Below the pieces are notes generated by a model. That model made no database searches, was not told the origin of the DNA, and saw only the letters and a list, made by a program, of their open reading frames with translations. 64,000 bases of DNA from Bog-473 sp036268485 (lineage in GTDB: Bacteria > Actinomycetota > Acidimicrobiia > Acidimicrobiales > RAAP-2), in NCBI GenBank assembly GCA_036268485.1, contig DATAUC010000042.1, positions 62,001 through 126,000 of the forward strand, read 5' to 3'. The translations under genes were made by a program, and so were the position numbers. Below, piece after piece: positions 8,369 through 16,540 of this stretch; the first letter of the stretch is position 1, and every line of letters begins with the position of its first letter.

Positions 8369-9060
8369 GTGACGAGCTGCACAGTCACGGGTGTGACAAT
8401 TACGCCGACGATTTGGCCGCGCTGGCCCTGGGTGCCCTGACGGGTCGGGAGCGGGCCACGGTGTTGGCTCACGTGGAGACGTGCCCACGGTGTGCTGACG
8501 AACTGGAACAGTTGGTACGCGCCGCCGACGCGGTGGTGCGGGTGGCACCGGAGCGGGAGCCCCCACTGGGGTTCGAGTCCCGGCTCTTCAGCCGTATGGG
8601 TGTGGTCGACGCCGTGCCCATCGCCCGCCGGCGCTTCACCCCACCGCGCTGGGCCCTGGCCGCCGCCGCGCTGGTGGCGGCCCTGGGAATCGGATTGGGG
8701 GTCGGCCTTTCATCCGGCTCGAAGAGCGGTACGACGCAGGCCATCATCAGGACGCCGAGGGGCACGCCGGTGGCCACGGCCGACCTGACCGAAAATGGCG
8801 TAGATGTGGGCCAGGTGTTCACCTACGGCGGCTCAACGCCGTGGATGTTCATGACCTTGGCTGACTCGTCAGCCCATGGCCGCGTCATCTGCAAGGTGGT
8901 GACCGCCGATGGCGTGAGCCACCAGGTGGGCGCCTTCACAGCCACCAAGAACGGCTACGGCGCCTGGGGCGCCCCGTTGCCGGTGACGCCCCAGGATGTT
9001 CGCCGGGCCGAAGTGGTGTCTCCCAACGGGACGGTGATTGCTTCCGCCACGTTGAGCTGA
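8365..9060 (+). CDS. Anti-sigma factor with zinc-finger domain (RskA-like)
   Basis: 231 residues. The N-terminal ASD carries the zinc motif: Cys10 (or His8) plus His36-x3-Cys40-x2-Cys43 (HVETCPRC). A single transmembrane helix spans about 95-114, and the outer domain (about 115-231) matches the RskA C-terminal type with SGSTPWMFMTL-like strands. It should hold the ECF factor at the membrane until redox change or proteolysis releases it. Start overlaps the sigma gene stop by 4 bp. The ZAS-type Cys pair suggests thiol-redox sensing, as inference. Confidence 0.88.
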   Translation: MSDELHSHGCDNYADDLAALALGALTGRERATVLAHVETCPRCADELEQLVRAADAVVRVAPEREPPLGFESRLFSRMGVVDAVPIARRRFTPPRWALAAAALVAALGIGLGVGLSSGSKSGTTQAIIRTPRGTPVATADLTENGVDVGQVFTYGGSTPWMFMTLADSSAHGRVICKVVTADGVSHQVGAFTATKNGYGAWGAPLPVTPQDVRRAEVVSPNGTVIASATLS

Positions 9061-9063
9061 GGC

Positions 9064-10506
9064 TTAGTAGCGGTACGTGTCCGGCTTGTACGGCCCCGAC
9101 ACCGGCACGCCGATGTAGTCAGCCTGATCCTGGCTGAGCTCGGTCAGCTTGACCCCGAGGGCGCTCAGGTGCAGGCGGGCCACCTTCTCGTCCAGGTGCT
9201 TGGGCAGGACGTAGACCTGGTTGACGTACTCGCCGTTCTGGTTGAAGAGTTCCAGCTGGGCCATGGTCTGGTTGGTGAACGAGTTCGACATCACGAAGCT
9301 CGGGTGACCGGTGGCGTTGCCGAGGTTCAGCAGGCGACCCTCGGACAGAACGATGATGGCGTGCCCGTCCGGGAAGACCCACTTGTCGACCTGCGGCTTG
9401 ATGTTGATCCGCTCGATGCCCGGGGTCTTCATCAGCCCGGCCATGTCGATCTCATTGTCGAAGTGACCGATGTTGCCGACGATGGCCTGGTGCTTCATGC
9501 CGGCCATGTGCTTGGCGGTGATGATGTCCTTGTTGCCGGTGGTCGTGATGATGATGTCGGCCAACGGGAGGATGTCCTCCAGCGTGGTCACCTGGAATCC
9601 CTCCATGGCGGCCTGCAGCGCGCAGATCGGGTCCACCTCGGTCACCACGACCCGGGCTCCCTGCCCAGCCAGGGACTGGGCACAGCCCTTACCCACGTCG
9701 CCGTAGCCACAGACGACGGCGACCTTGCCGCCGATCAGCACGTCGGTGGCCCGGTTGATGCCGTCAATGAGGGAGTGGCGGCAGCCGTACTTGTTGTCGA
9801 ACTTCGACTTGGTCACCGAGTCGTTGACATTGATGGCCGGAAACAGGAGCTCGCCCTTGTTGGCCATTTCGACCAGCCGGTGCACGCCGGTGGTGGTTTC
9901 CTCGGTGACGCCCCGGATCTCGTTGGCGATGGACGTCCAGCGCTGGGCGTCGTCGGCCAGGCTGCGACCCAACAGGGCCAGCACGTACTGGAACTCCTCG
10001 GAGTCGGCCGTCGAGGGGTCCGGCACCGAGCCGGCCTTCTCGAACTCGACGCCCTTGTGCACCAGCAGCGTGGCGTCGCCACCATCATCGAGGATCATGT
10101 TGGGGCCGCCCTCGCCGGGCCACAGAAGAGCCTGCTCGGTGCACCACCAGTACTCCTCCAACGTCTCGCCCTTCCAGGCGAAGACGGGGACGCCCTTGGG
10201 ATTATCCACGGTGCCATCGGGTCCGACCGCCACGGCCGCGGCGGCGTGGTCCTGGGTGGAGAAGATGTTGCAGCTGGCCCAGCGCACGCGGGCGCCCAGG
10301 GCGGTCAGGGTCTCAATCAGTACGGCGGTCTGCACGGTCATGTGCAGTGAGCCGGTGATGCGGGCGCCGGCCAGGGGCTGGCTGGCCGAGTACTCGGCCC
10401 GCATGGCCATGAGACCGGGCATCTCGTGCTCGGCCATGACAATTTCCTTGCGACCGAATTCAGCCTCGGCCAGGCTCGCTACCTTGAAATCCACGTCGTT
10501 GGACAT
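9064..10506 (-). CDS. ahcY: Adenosylhomocysteinase
   Basis: 480 residues, full length for the long (mycobacterial-type) enzyme. It hydrolyses S-adenosylhomocysteine to adenosine and homocysteine and so relieves inhibition of methyltransferases. Visible are GSLHMT (His55), NDSVTKSKFDN with the substrate Lys233, the NAD motif GYGDVGKG (267-274) and the C-terminal ...KPDTYRY that inserts into the neighbouring subunit. The ATG start lies 4 codons before the SLAEAEFGR alignment block. It stands alone, convergent with the anti-sigma gene, and has a structured 5' leader. Confidence 0.97.
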   Translation of the reverse strand: MSNDVDFKVASLAEAEFGRKEIVMAEHEMPGLMAMRAEYSASQPLAGARITGSLHMTVQTAVLIETLTALGARVRWASCNIFSTQDHAAAAVAVGPDGTVDNPKGVPVFAWKGETLEEYWWCTEQALLWPGEGGPNMILDDGGDATLLVHKGVEFEKAGSVPDPSTADSEEFQYVLALLGRSLADDAQRWTSIANEIRGVTEETTTGVHRLVEMANKGELLFPAINVNDSVTKSKFDNKYGCRHSLIDGINRATDVLIGGKVAVVCGYGDVGKGCAQSLAGQGARVVVTEVDPICALQAAMEGFQVTTLEDILPLADIIITTTGNKDIITAKHMAGMKHQAIVGNIGHFDNEIDMAGLMKTPGIERINIKPQVDKWVFPDGHAIIVLSEGRLLNLGNATGHPSFVMSNSFTNQTMAQLELFNQNGEYVNQVYVLPKHLDEKVARLHLSALGVKLTELSQDQADYIGVPVSGPYKPDTYRY

Positions 10507-10532
10507 AGCAACTCCTTCATTGGTTGGGTTCT

Positions 10533-10586
10533 CGTGCGCAGGCGCGACGGCCTACAGCGGGCCATACGGCGAAAGCGCAGCGCACG
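10533..10586 (-). promoter_or_regulatory. Structured 5' leader of ahcY
   Basis: Read on the minus strand, CGTGCGC (10586-10580) pairs with GCGCACG (10539-10533), continued by a GCGC/GCGC stem (10578-10575 with 10545-10542) and capped by a GGCC/GGCC hairpin (10663-type loop at 10563-10560 with 10552-10549). The cross-like fold ends about 27 nt before the start codon. It does not match the SAH riboswitch consensus that I remember, so it is reported only as a candidate cis-regulatory RNA. Confidence 0.4.
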
Positions 10587-10675
10587 TGCTCCAACCTCTG
10601 TCGGAGGCCGTTTACCCGCCACAAGGATAGATCCCCGGCCCACCCAAGGTGAACCAAGGGTCAGGAGCGGAATTG

Positions 10676-10714
10676 GAAAGGCCCGGGGTCCCTTGTGGGG
10701 AGCCCGGGCCTTTC
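10676..10714 (-). terminator. Intrinsic terminator of the IPT-repeat gene
   Basis: Perfect 12-bp inverted repeat: GAAAGGCCCGGG (10676-10687) and CCCGGGCCTTTC (10703-10714), with a further TCCC/GGGA pairing inside the loop. It begins 20 bp past the stop of the minus-strand gene and the minus-strand 3' arm ends in CCTTTCC. It also separates that gene from the ahcY leader. Confidence 0.75.
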
Positions 10715-10733
10715 ACATACGAAGCCGAGTTGG

Positions 10734-13346
10734 CTATGAGTAGGTGAAGAACTGAGGGGCCAAGGCGGCGCCCCCGTCGTCACTGACCACGACGTAGTTC
10801 TGGCCGGCCGGCAGGGCCGGGGTCACCGCGGTGATGCGGGTCGAACTGACCACCGTGACGTTGGTGGCCGCAGCAGCGCTGGACGACCCGGTGCCGATGA
10901 TGACCGACGTGGGGTCGCCCGGTACGAAACCGGTGCCCGTGATGGTGATGGTGGTGCCACCGGTGTGCGACCCGGTCACCGGGCTGATCGAGGTGATCGT
11001 CGGGGCGCCCACGTAGGTGTACGACTTGGTGCTGGTCACCTGGGTGCTGCCGAAGGTGACCACGACGGCCGCCGTCCCGGCGGTGCCGGCGGGGACCTGC
11101 ACCTGCAGTTGGGTGTCACTGACCTTGGCGATGTTCTGGACGGCGTTCGCACCGAAGGTGACTCCGGTGGCGCCGCTGAGGCCGGTGCCGGTGATGGAGA
11201 CCACGTTGCCACCAACCGTCGACCCGAAGGCCGGGGTCAGATTGGTGACCGACGGTCCCACGTAGGTGAAGCCCTGGGGGGCCACGGTGGCTCCGCCGTC
11301 GTCACTCACCGTCACGATGTCCGGCCCGGCCGGTCGGGCCGGGGTGACGGCCGTGATCTGGGTCGAGCTGACCACGACCACACTGGTGGCAGCCGCTGCA
11401 CTCGAGGCGCCGGTGCCGACGACGACCGCGGTGGGATCGCCGACCACGAAGCCGCTCCCGGTGATCGTGATGGCGGTGCCGCCAGCGGTGGGTCCGGTCA
11501 CCGGGCTCACCGAAGTGACGGTGGGTGCGCCGACGTAGGTGTACGACTGGGTGTCAGTCACCTGCGCCGTACCCGCCGTCACGATGACGGGAACCGCTCC
11601 AGCGGTGCCGGCCGGAACCTGCACCTGCAGCTGGGTGTCACTGACCTTGGCGATGTTCTGGGCCGCGTTCGCACCGAAGGAAACTCCGGTGGCGCCACTC
11701 AGGCCGGTGCCGGTGATGGTGACCACGTTGCCACCGACCGTCGACCCGAAGGCCGGGCTGATAGCGGAGGCTGAGAGGGCCGGTGCGGCCACGTAAGTGT
11801 AGGCCTGCGGTGCCAAGGCGGCGCCTCCGTCATCGAAGACAGCCAGCAGTTCCTGTCCCGCCGCGTGGGCGGGGGTGACGGCCGTGATGGTGGTCGGGTT
11901 CACCACGTGCACGTTGGTGGCGGAGACGAGATCCGAGGAGCTGGTCCCGATGAGCACACTGGTCGGATCGTTCACCGAGAAGCCGGTGCCCGTGATGGTG
12001 ATGGTCGTCCCACCAGCGACGGGGCCGGTGACCGGACTGAACGAGGTCACGGTCGGCGTGGCGACGTAGGTGTAGGCCGTCGTGTCCACCACCGAGGTGC
12101 TGCCGGTGGCCACGGCTACTGTCACGCCGCCCGCGGCGCCGGCCGGGACCTGCGCCTGCAGTTGGGTGTCACTGACCTTGGAGATGTTCGGCGAGGCGGT
12201 CGTGCCGAAGACCACGCCGGTGGCGGCGCTTAGGCCGGTGCCCGTAATGGTGACCACATTGCCACCGCCGGTGGGGCCGAAGGCCGGGCTGAGGCCGGTC
12301 GCAGTGACCGTGGTGGAAGCGGCCGTGTAGACGAACTTCTGGGGTCCCACGGAGGCGCCGCCATCGTCGCCCACCGTCACGAAGTCAGAATCCGCGGCGT
12401 GAGCCGGGGTGACGGCGGTGATCTGTGTGGCGCTGACCACGTTGACGTTGGTGGCCGCTACGGCTGTCGCTGAGCTGTTGCCCACTACGACCACGGTGGG
12501 GTCACCGGGGACGAAGCCGCTGCCGGTGATGGTGATGGTGGTCCCGCCCGTGGTGGGTCCGGTAAGGGGACTCACCGAGGTGACGGTCGGCAAACCCACG
12601 TAGGTGTACTGCACGGCGTCGGTGGCTTGGGTGGCTCCCGCCGAGACAACAACGGCCACGCTCCCGGTGCCGTGAGCCGGGGCTTGGGCTTGGAGCTGGG
12701 TGTCGCTGACCTTGGTGAAGCTGGTGGCGGCCGTGCCGCCGAAGGAGACCGCGGTGGTCCCGCTCAGGCCGCTGCCGGTGATGGTGACGATGGCGCCGCC
12801 GGTCGTCGACCCGAAGGCCGGGCTCAAGCCGGTGGCGGACAGGGTCGGCGGCGGAGGTCCGCTGCTGCCGGTGTAGGTGAAGGACTGGGAAGCCAGGGCG
12901 GCGCCCCCGTCATCGCTGACGGCGATGAGGTCTTGGCCGGCCGGACGGGCCGGCGTGACGGCCGTGATCTGCGTGGCGCTGACCACGTTCACGCTGGTGG
13001 CCGCGGCGACGTCGGAGGATCCGGTGCCGATGAGCACGGTGGTGGGGTCGCCCGGTGCGAAACCGGTGCCCGTGATGGTGATGGTGGTCCCACCCGTAGC
13101 CGGCCCGGTCAGCGGGCTGACCGAGGTGACAGTGGGGGCGGCGACGTAGGTGTAGGAGGTGGAGTCGGTCACCGAGGTACTCCCGGTGGCCACGACCACG
13201 GCCACGGTGCCGGCGGCGTGGGCCGGCACCTGCGCCTGGAGCTGGGTGTCACTCACCTTGGCGATGTTGGCCGAGGCCGTCGATCCGAAAATGACGCCGG
13301 TGGCGGCGGTGAGTCCGGTCCCGGTGATGGTGACGATGTTCCCACC
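10734..13346. repeat. Five tandem coding repeats of about 525 bp
   Basis: DNA repeats that encode the five IPT pairs. Near-identical tracts recur, for example around 11093-11230 and 11623-11760. The repeats stay in frame, so they are protein repeats rather than a non-coding array. Confidence 0.85.
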
Positions 13347-13502
13347 GGAGATCGACCCGAAGGCCGGGCTGAGCCCGGTGGCGGTGGCAGCGGGGGAGGT
13401 GGCGCCGCCCTCGAGGGTGCCGATGGTGGCTGTGAGTGCGCCGGTGATCGCTACCACCGACACGACGGTCGCAATGACCTTTTTCGTCCGCCCGAAAATC
13501 AT
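10734..13502 (-). CDS. Secreted protein of ten IPT/TIG Ig-like domains
   Basis: 922 residues from ATG 13502, preferred over a GTG at 13529 because AGGAG lies 8 nt upstream of it. A signal-anchor sequence (about residues 8-30: KKVIATVVSVVAITGALTATIG) leads into ten IPT domains arranged as five A-B pairs of about 175 residues. Each A unit starts near (L/I)(S/T)PAFG and contains VSDTQLQ(A/V)QVP; each B unit starts SVSPLTGP and contains ITAVTPA and DDGGA. IPT folds are Ig-like and serve as surface spacers or ligand binders. There is no sortase motif or C-terminal anchor. The last two pairs are nearly identical, a sign of recent internal duplication. Confidence 0.85.
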   Translation of the reverse strand: MIFGRTKKVIATVVSVVAITGALTATIGTLEGGATSPAATATGLSPAFGSISGGNIVTITGTGLTAATGVIFGSTASANIAKVSDTQLQAQVPAHAAGTVAVVVATGSTSVTDSTSYTYVAAPTVTSVSPLTGPATGGTTITITGTGFAPGDPTTVLIGTGSSDVAAATSVNVVSATQITAVTPARPAGQDLIAVSDDGGAALASQSFTYTGSSGPPPPTLSATGLSPAFGSTTGGAIVTITGSGLSGTTAVSFGGTAATSFTKVSDTQLQAQAPAHGTGSVAVVVSAGATQATDAVQYTYVGLPTVTSVSPLTGPTTGGTTITITGSGFVPGDPTVVVVGNSSATAVAATNVNVVSATQITAVTPAHAADSDFVTVGDDGGASVGPQKFVYTAASTTVTATGLSPAFGPTGGGNVVTITGTGLSAATGVVFGTTASPNISKVSDTQLQAQVPAGAAGGVTVAVATGSTSVVDTTAYTYVATPTVTSFSPVTGPVAGGTTITITGTGFSVNDPTSVLIGTSSSDLVSATNVHVVNPTTITAVTPAHAAGQELLAVFDDGGAALAPQAYTYVAAPALSASAISPAFGSTVGGNVVTITGTGLSGATGVSFGANAAQNIAKVSDTQLQVQVPAGTAGAVPVIVTAGTAQVTDTQSYTYVGAPTVTSVSPVTGPTAGGTAITITGSGFVVGDPTAVVVGTGASSAAAATSVVVVSSTQITAVTPARPAGPDIVTVSDDGGATVAPQGFTYVGPSVTNLTPAFGSTVGGNVVSITGTGLSGATGVTFGANAVQNIAKVSDTQLQVQVPAGTAGTAAVVVTFGSTQVTSTKSYTYVGAPTITSISPVTGSHTGGTTITITGTGFVPGDPTSVIIGTGSSSAAAATNVTVVSSTRITAVTPALPAGQNYVVVSDDGGAALAPQFFTYS

Positions 13503-13576
13503 GTGCGATAACTCCTGTTCGCTCGACACCGCTCCGCGTGACTACCCGTACTTGCTCTGAGTACCCCGCCGGATAG

Positions 13577-13594
13577 ACCAGGAAACGACCTGGT
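13577..13594 (-). promoter_or_regulatory. Inverted repeat in the IPT gene leader
   Basis: ACCAGG (13577-13582) and CCTGGT (13589-13594) form a 6-bp stem about 75 bp upstream of the start. On the minus strand the nearby GTACC and GGTAC could pair instead, giving two alternative folds. Confidence 0.35.
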
Positions 13595-13647
13595 ACAGGC
13601 AAAACTATGGCACGGATATCGGTTTCAAACCACCGCCTCGAGGGGGT

Positions 13648-13671
13648 GAATCGGCCATATCCGGCCGATTC
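13648..13671. promoter_or_regulatory. 9-bp perfect inverted repeat upstream of the IPT gene
   Basis: GAATCGGCC (13648-13656), 6-nt spacer, GGCCGATTC (13663-13671). It lies about 146 bp upstream of the IPT gene start and 115 bp before the tRNA, so it may be an operator or a hairpin. There is no U-tract. Confidence 0.35.
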
Positions 13672-13785
13672 GATGGATTGGGTCGGAGCCAGGCACGGTG
13701 CAATTCCCGTTGAATTCGCATCGTGGACCGTCGAAATCCCGAGCGGAGCCGTAAAGGCCGTAGCATTTCACCGTCGTTGAGCGCT

Positions 13786-13857
13786 GCCCCCGTAGCTCAG
13801 GGGATAGAGCATCGGTTTCCTAAACCGTGTGCGCAAGTTCGAATCTTGCCGGGGGCG
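13786..13857 (+). tRNA. tRNA-Arg (anticodon CCT)
   Basis: 72 nt. Acceptor stem GCCCCCG/CGGGGGC with discriminator G, D stem GCTC/GAGC, anticodon loop TTCCTAA giving anticodon CCT, T stem GCAAG/CTTGC with TTCGAAT loop. The anticodon stem has a T-T mismatch at its base pair 27-43. CCA is not encoded. It decodes the rare AGG arginine codon. Confidence 0.95.
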
Positions 13858-13919
13858 CCTGCTGTGATGCCGAGCCATTGGTGAAGGTTCGGTACCTTGA
13901 CGACACTTGGCTCCGGTAG

Positions 13920-14846
13920 CTATGCCCCGCTGGCCGCCACGATGTCACCCTTGAGGTGGACGCCCGAGAGATCGCCTTCCTTGGGCGCGTCGCCGTAGGG
14001 GTAGACCTTCCCGTCGAAGCCCATGACCCAGTAGCCGGCCCCGTCTGATGTGGCGACGATGGCCGAAGTGACGTCGTTGAAATTGGTGTCACCAGCTGGG
14101 CTGCCGTAGTACTGGGCGTCACCGAAGGTATAGACCTCGCCGTTATTGAAGAGAATCCAGTACCCGTTTCCGCTGGGCGTTCGCACGGCAGATATCTCCT
14201 CGGCCTCAGGAACCTGAGTGGGGCTGCCGTAGTTAACGGCGTCGCCGAAGGCATAGACGGTTCCGAGGTTGGTCACCAGCCAGTAGCCCTTCCCGCTGGC
14301 GTCGGGCACTACCGAGTTCACCCCACTGGCACAGCCGCCGATGCTGTAGCACGAGCCTTCGAAGACGGCGTCTCCAAAGGCAAAGATGCCTCCATCAGAA
14401 GCCACCAGGAAATAGCCACCGCCGTCGACGGTCGGGACGATGCCGACAATCGGAGCGATGAGGCGGTGGGGATTGGGCGAATCAACGGGGGCGAGTCCCA
14501 GTTGAGGGATGGAGCCGTAGAAGTGGGCGTCGCCAAAGGTGAACACGCCGCCGTCTGAGGCCACGAGCCAGTAACCCTTCCGGTCCGCCGTGGCCGCGAT
14601 GCCATCAACCGAAGCCTGCAGCGTGAGGTTGCCGGTCGAGCCATAGAAATTGGCGGACCCAAAGGTGAACACGCCGCCGTCCGATCCCACCAACCAGAAC
14701 CCGTGGCTCGAGGCGACGGTTTTTGGTGAGGCTGGTGCGGCCGAAGCGGTTGATGTCGCGCCCAGGCAGGTTCCCAAGAGCGCCAGGAGGCCGACAATCA
14801 TTCCGAGCAGGCGATGCCAACGAGTCGATGACCAGGAAAGCAACAT
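13920..14846 (-). CDS. Secreted six-repeat protein (GYWLV...DGGVFTFGDA repeats)
   Basis: 308 residues. Signal peptide at about 1-37 (hydrophobic core GMIVGLLALLGTCLG, Ala-x-Ala cleavage near TASA). The mature part is six repeats of about 43-47 residues, each with GYWLV, then SDGGV(F/Y)TFGDA and a FYGS block; the last is degenerate (PYGDAPKEG). This repeat is common in Acidimicrobiia secreted proteins and probably forms a beta-propeller or related all-beta fold, which is inference. Here it is free-standing with no attached enzyme domain. Stop codon TAG; the tRNA lies 62 bp beyond. Confidence 0.8.
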   Translation of the reverse strand: MLLSWSSTRWHRLLGMIVGLLALLGTCLGATSTASAAPASPKTVASSHGFWLVGSDGGVFTFGSANFYGSTGNLTLQASVDGIAATADRKGYWLVASDGGVFTFGDAHFYGSIPQLGLAPVDSPNPHRLIAPIVGIVPTVDGGGYFLVASDGGIFAFGDAVFEGSCYSIGGCASGVNSVVPDASGKGYWLVTNLGTVYAFGDAVNYGSPTQVPEAEEISAVRTPSGNGYWILFNNGEVYTFGDAQYYGSPAGDTNFNDVTSAIVATSDGAGYWVMGFDGKVYPYGDAPKEGDLSGVHLKGDIVAASGA

Positions 14847-14993
14847 GGGGCTCCAGTCTGCGTGTGCGACCTGTCCGGGTCACCGCGGTGAGATTACTCA
14901 CGTGCGTCGCGCCCGACGCGTTGCGTCATCCGGTCGATGTAGGCCGTACTGTGCCAGGGGGGAACGCAGCCAACGTCGAGTCAGGAGTCACCC

Positions 14994-15866
14994 ATGGACC
15001 TCGGTATCCACTTCGCCAACTTCACGCTGCCAGGGGGGCCAGAAGCGCTGGCCGGAACCCTGGCCGAGACGGCCAAGACGGCCGAAGAAGTGGGTTGCTC
15101 GACCTTCACTCTCATGGACCACTGGTTCCAAATGGAGACGTTGGCCACTTCGCAGGACCCCATGCTCGAGGGCTACACCTCGCTCGGCTACCTGGCCGGC
15201 GTGACCAGCCGCATGCGCCTGGGTCTCTTGGTGACGGGTGTGACCTACCGCCATCCCGGATTGCTGGCCAAGATCGTGACCACGCTCGATGTCCTCTCCG
15301 GTGGGCGGGCCCAGCTCGGTATCGGCGCCGCTTGGTACGAGCGGGAGCACAACGGACTCGGTGTGCCCTTCCCGGACCTCACCGAACGCTTCGAACGCCT
15401 GGAGGAGGCGCTCCAGATCTGCCACCAAATGTGGAGCGACAACGACGGAGCGTTTGACGGCACACACTTCCAGCTGGCCGAGACGATCTGCTCGCCGCGG
15501 CCCATCCAGCAGCCACGGCCCCGGATCCTGATCGGGGGCTCGGGCGAGAAGAAGACATTGCGGCTAGTGGCCAAGTACGCCGACGCCTGCAACCTCTTCG
15601 CCGTCGACCCCGGCGTCGTCAAACACAAGCTTGAGGTGCTGGACCGTCACTGCGAGGCCGAAGGCAGGGATCCCGCTGCCATCGAACGCACCATCCTGGG
15701 CCTGGCCGATCCGGCCGGTGACCCCGATGGCTTTCTCAAGTCGATGGGGGCCTACGCCGACCTCGGCGTGGACATGGTCGAGGTCATGCCCATGGGGCCA
15801 GACCCGGTGGCCTTCGTGGCTCAACTCGGGGACACGATTGTGCCCCGCTTGTCTGAGCTGTCGTAG
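14994..15866 (+). CDS. LLM class (F420-type) oxidoreductase
   Basis: 290 residues, luciferase-like barrel of the TIGR03560-type subgroup: MDLGIHFANF at the start, LMDHWFQM, LSGGRAQLGIGAAWYEREH, and ILIGGSGEKKTLRLVAKYAD near residue 180. Cofactor F420 is expected in this lineage. Unlike most genes here it has a leader: a possible -10 TACTGT at 14947-14952 and a Shine-Dalgarno CAGGAG 6 nt before the ATG. It is divergent from the six-repeat secreted protein and ends one base before the stop of the small membrane protein on the other strand. Confidence 0.87.
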   Translation: MDLGIHFANFTLPGGPEALAGTLAETAKTAEEVGCSTFTLMDHWFQMETLATSQDPMLEGYTSLGYLAGVTSRMRLGLLVTGVTYRHPGLLAKIVTTLDVLSGGRAQLGIGAAWYEREHNGLGVPFPDLTERFERLEEALQICHQMWSDNDGAFDGTHFQLAETICSPRPIQQPRPRILIGGSGEKKTLRLVAKYADACNLFAVDPGVVKHKLEVLDRHCEAEGRDPAAIERTILGLADPAGDPDGFLKSMGAYADLGVDMVEVMPMGPDPVAFVAQLGDTIVPRLSELS

Positions 15867-16031
15867 TTACCAGCGGTAGAACTTGTGGCGCCCGGCCGTC
15901 TCGCCGCGGCCCAACGCAGCACCGATCAACCAGAAGACAAAGAACACCACTGCCGCAATCCACAGCAGATGCAGTGCGAAACCGGCGCCGAAGAACAGCA
16001 GGACAATGAGGAGAAGCAGGACGAGCAGCAT
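15867..16031 (-). CDS. Small hydrophobic membrane protein (54 aa)
   Basis: A 54-residue protein: two Leu/Phe/Val-rich segments (about 1-14 and 17-40, containing FFGAGFALHLLW and FVFWLIGAALGRGE) and a short basic end HKFYRW. This layout matches the short actinobacterial 'hydrophobic protein' family with the same GAGFALxLLW core and a C-terminal (R/K)xRWYRW-like end. Function is not known. It ends exactly beside the stop of the LLM gene (convergent). The ORF is below usual length cut-offs and easily missed. Confidence 0.8.
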   Translation of the reverse strand: MLLVLLLLIVLLFFGAGFALHLLWIAAVVFFVFWLIGAALGRGETAGRHKFYRW

Positions 16032-16102
16032 GTGTAATTACTGCCCAACTCGCGGAAGCTCAAACACCGGTTTGACGCGCCGAGCTTGTTTATCTATTCC
16101 AC

Positions 16103-16540
16103 TTAGAGCGGTGGATCCGGCCAGATCTCCATAAGGCGGTCGGGCAGGGAGAGGGGAGTAAATCCGAACTTGGCGTAGAGCCCGTGCGCATCTTTGGTAC
16201 CGAGGAGGAGGCGCAGTCCCTGCACTTCGGGATGCCGCATGGCGGTGCCGACCAGGAAGGTGCCGCGACCCTCGCCGCGATGGGCCCGCGCCACGAACAC
16301 ATCGCAGAGCCAGGCGAAGGTGGTGCCGTCGGTGACCCAGCGGCAGAAGCCGGCCGGTTGATCATTGGCATCGAAGAGCCCGAGGTTGAGCGAACGGGTC
16401 ACCGCTTTCTCCATGGCCGAGCGCGACCGCCCGCGGGCCCAGTAGCTCTGCGTGTTCAGCCAGCCATGGACGAAGTCGATGTCGAGCAGGTTCGGGTCAT
16501 CGGAGACCCAGTACCCGTTGGGATCGTCCCACCGATTCAC
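16103..16540 (-). CDS. GNAT family N-acetyltransferase
   Basis: 145 residues, one GNAT domain. Motif A is VFVARAHRGEGRGTFLV (R-G-x-G-R-G for the acetyl-CoA pyrophosphate) and the later YAKFGF holds the general-acid Tyr. RWVTD at about 67-71 is the strand-4 region. It acetylates an unknown amine. Its start overlaps the YceI stop by 4 bp, so the two are coupled. Confidence 0.85.
   Translation of the reverse strand: MNRWDDPNGYWVSDDPNLLDIDFVHGWLNTQSYWARGRSRSAMEKAVTRSLNLGLFDANDQPAGFCRWVTDGTTFAWLCDVFVARAHRGEGRGTFLVGTAMRHPEVQGLRLLLGTKDAHGLYAKFGFTPLSLPDRLMEIWPDPPL

Noticed and set aside
10507..10600. SAH riboswitch (RF01057-type) in front of ahcY
   Set aside because: The conserved core that I remember for this class is not present; kept only as a structured leader.
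11000..11800. CRISPR-like regular repeats
   Set aside because: Repeat unit is about 525 bp, in frame and protein coding; no short repeat-spacer pattern.
10831..13560. Many plus-strand ORFs of 60-290 codons over the IPT-repeat gene
   Set aside because: They are repeats of the same low-complexity Gly/Val/Asp/Arg shadow of the real coding strand, with no domain or ribosome site.
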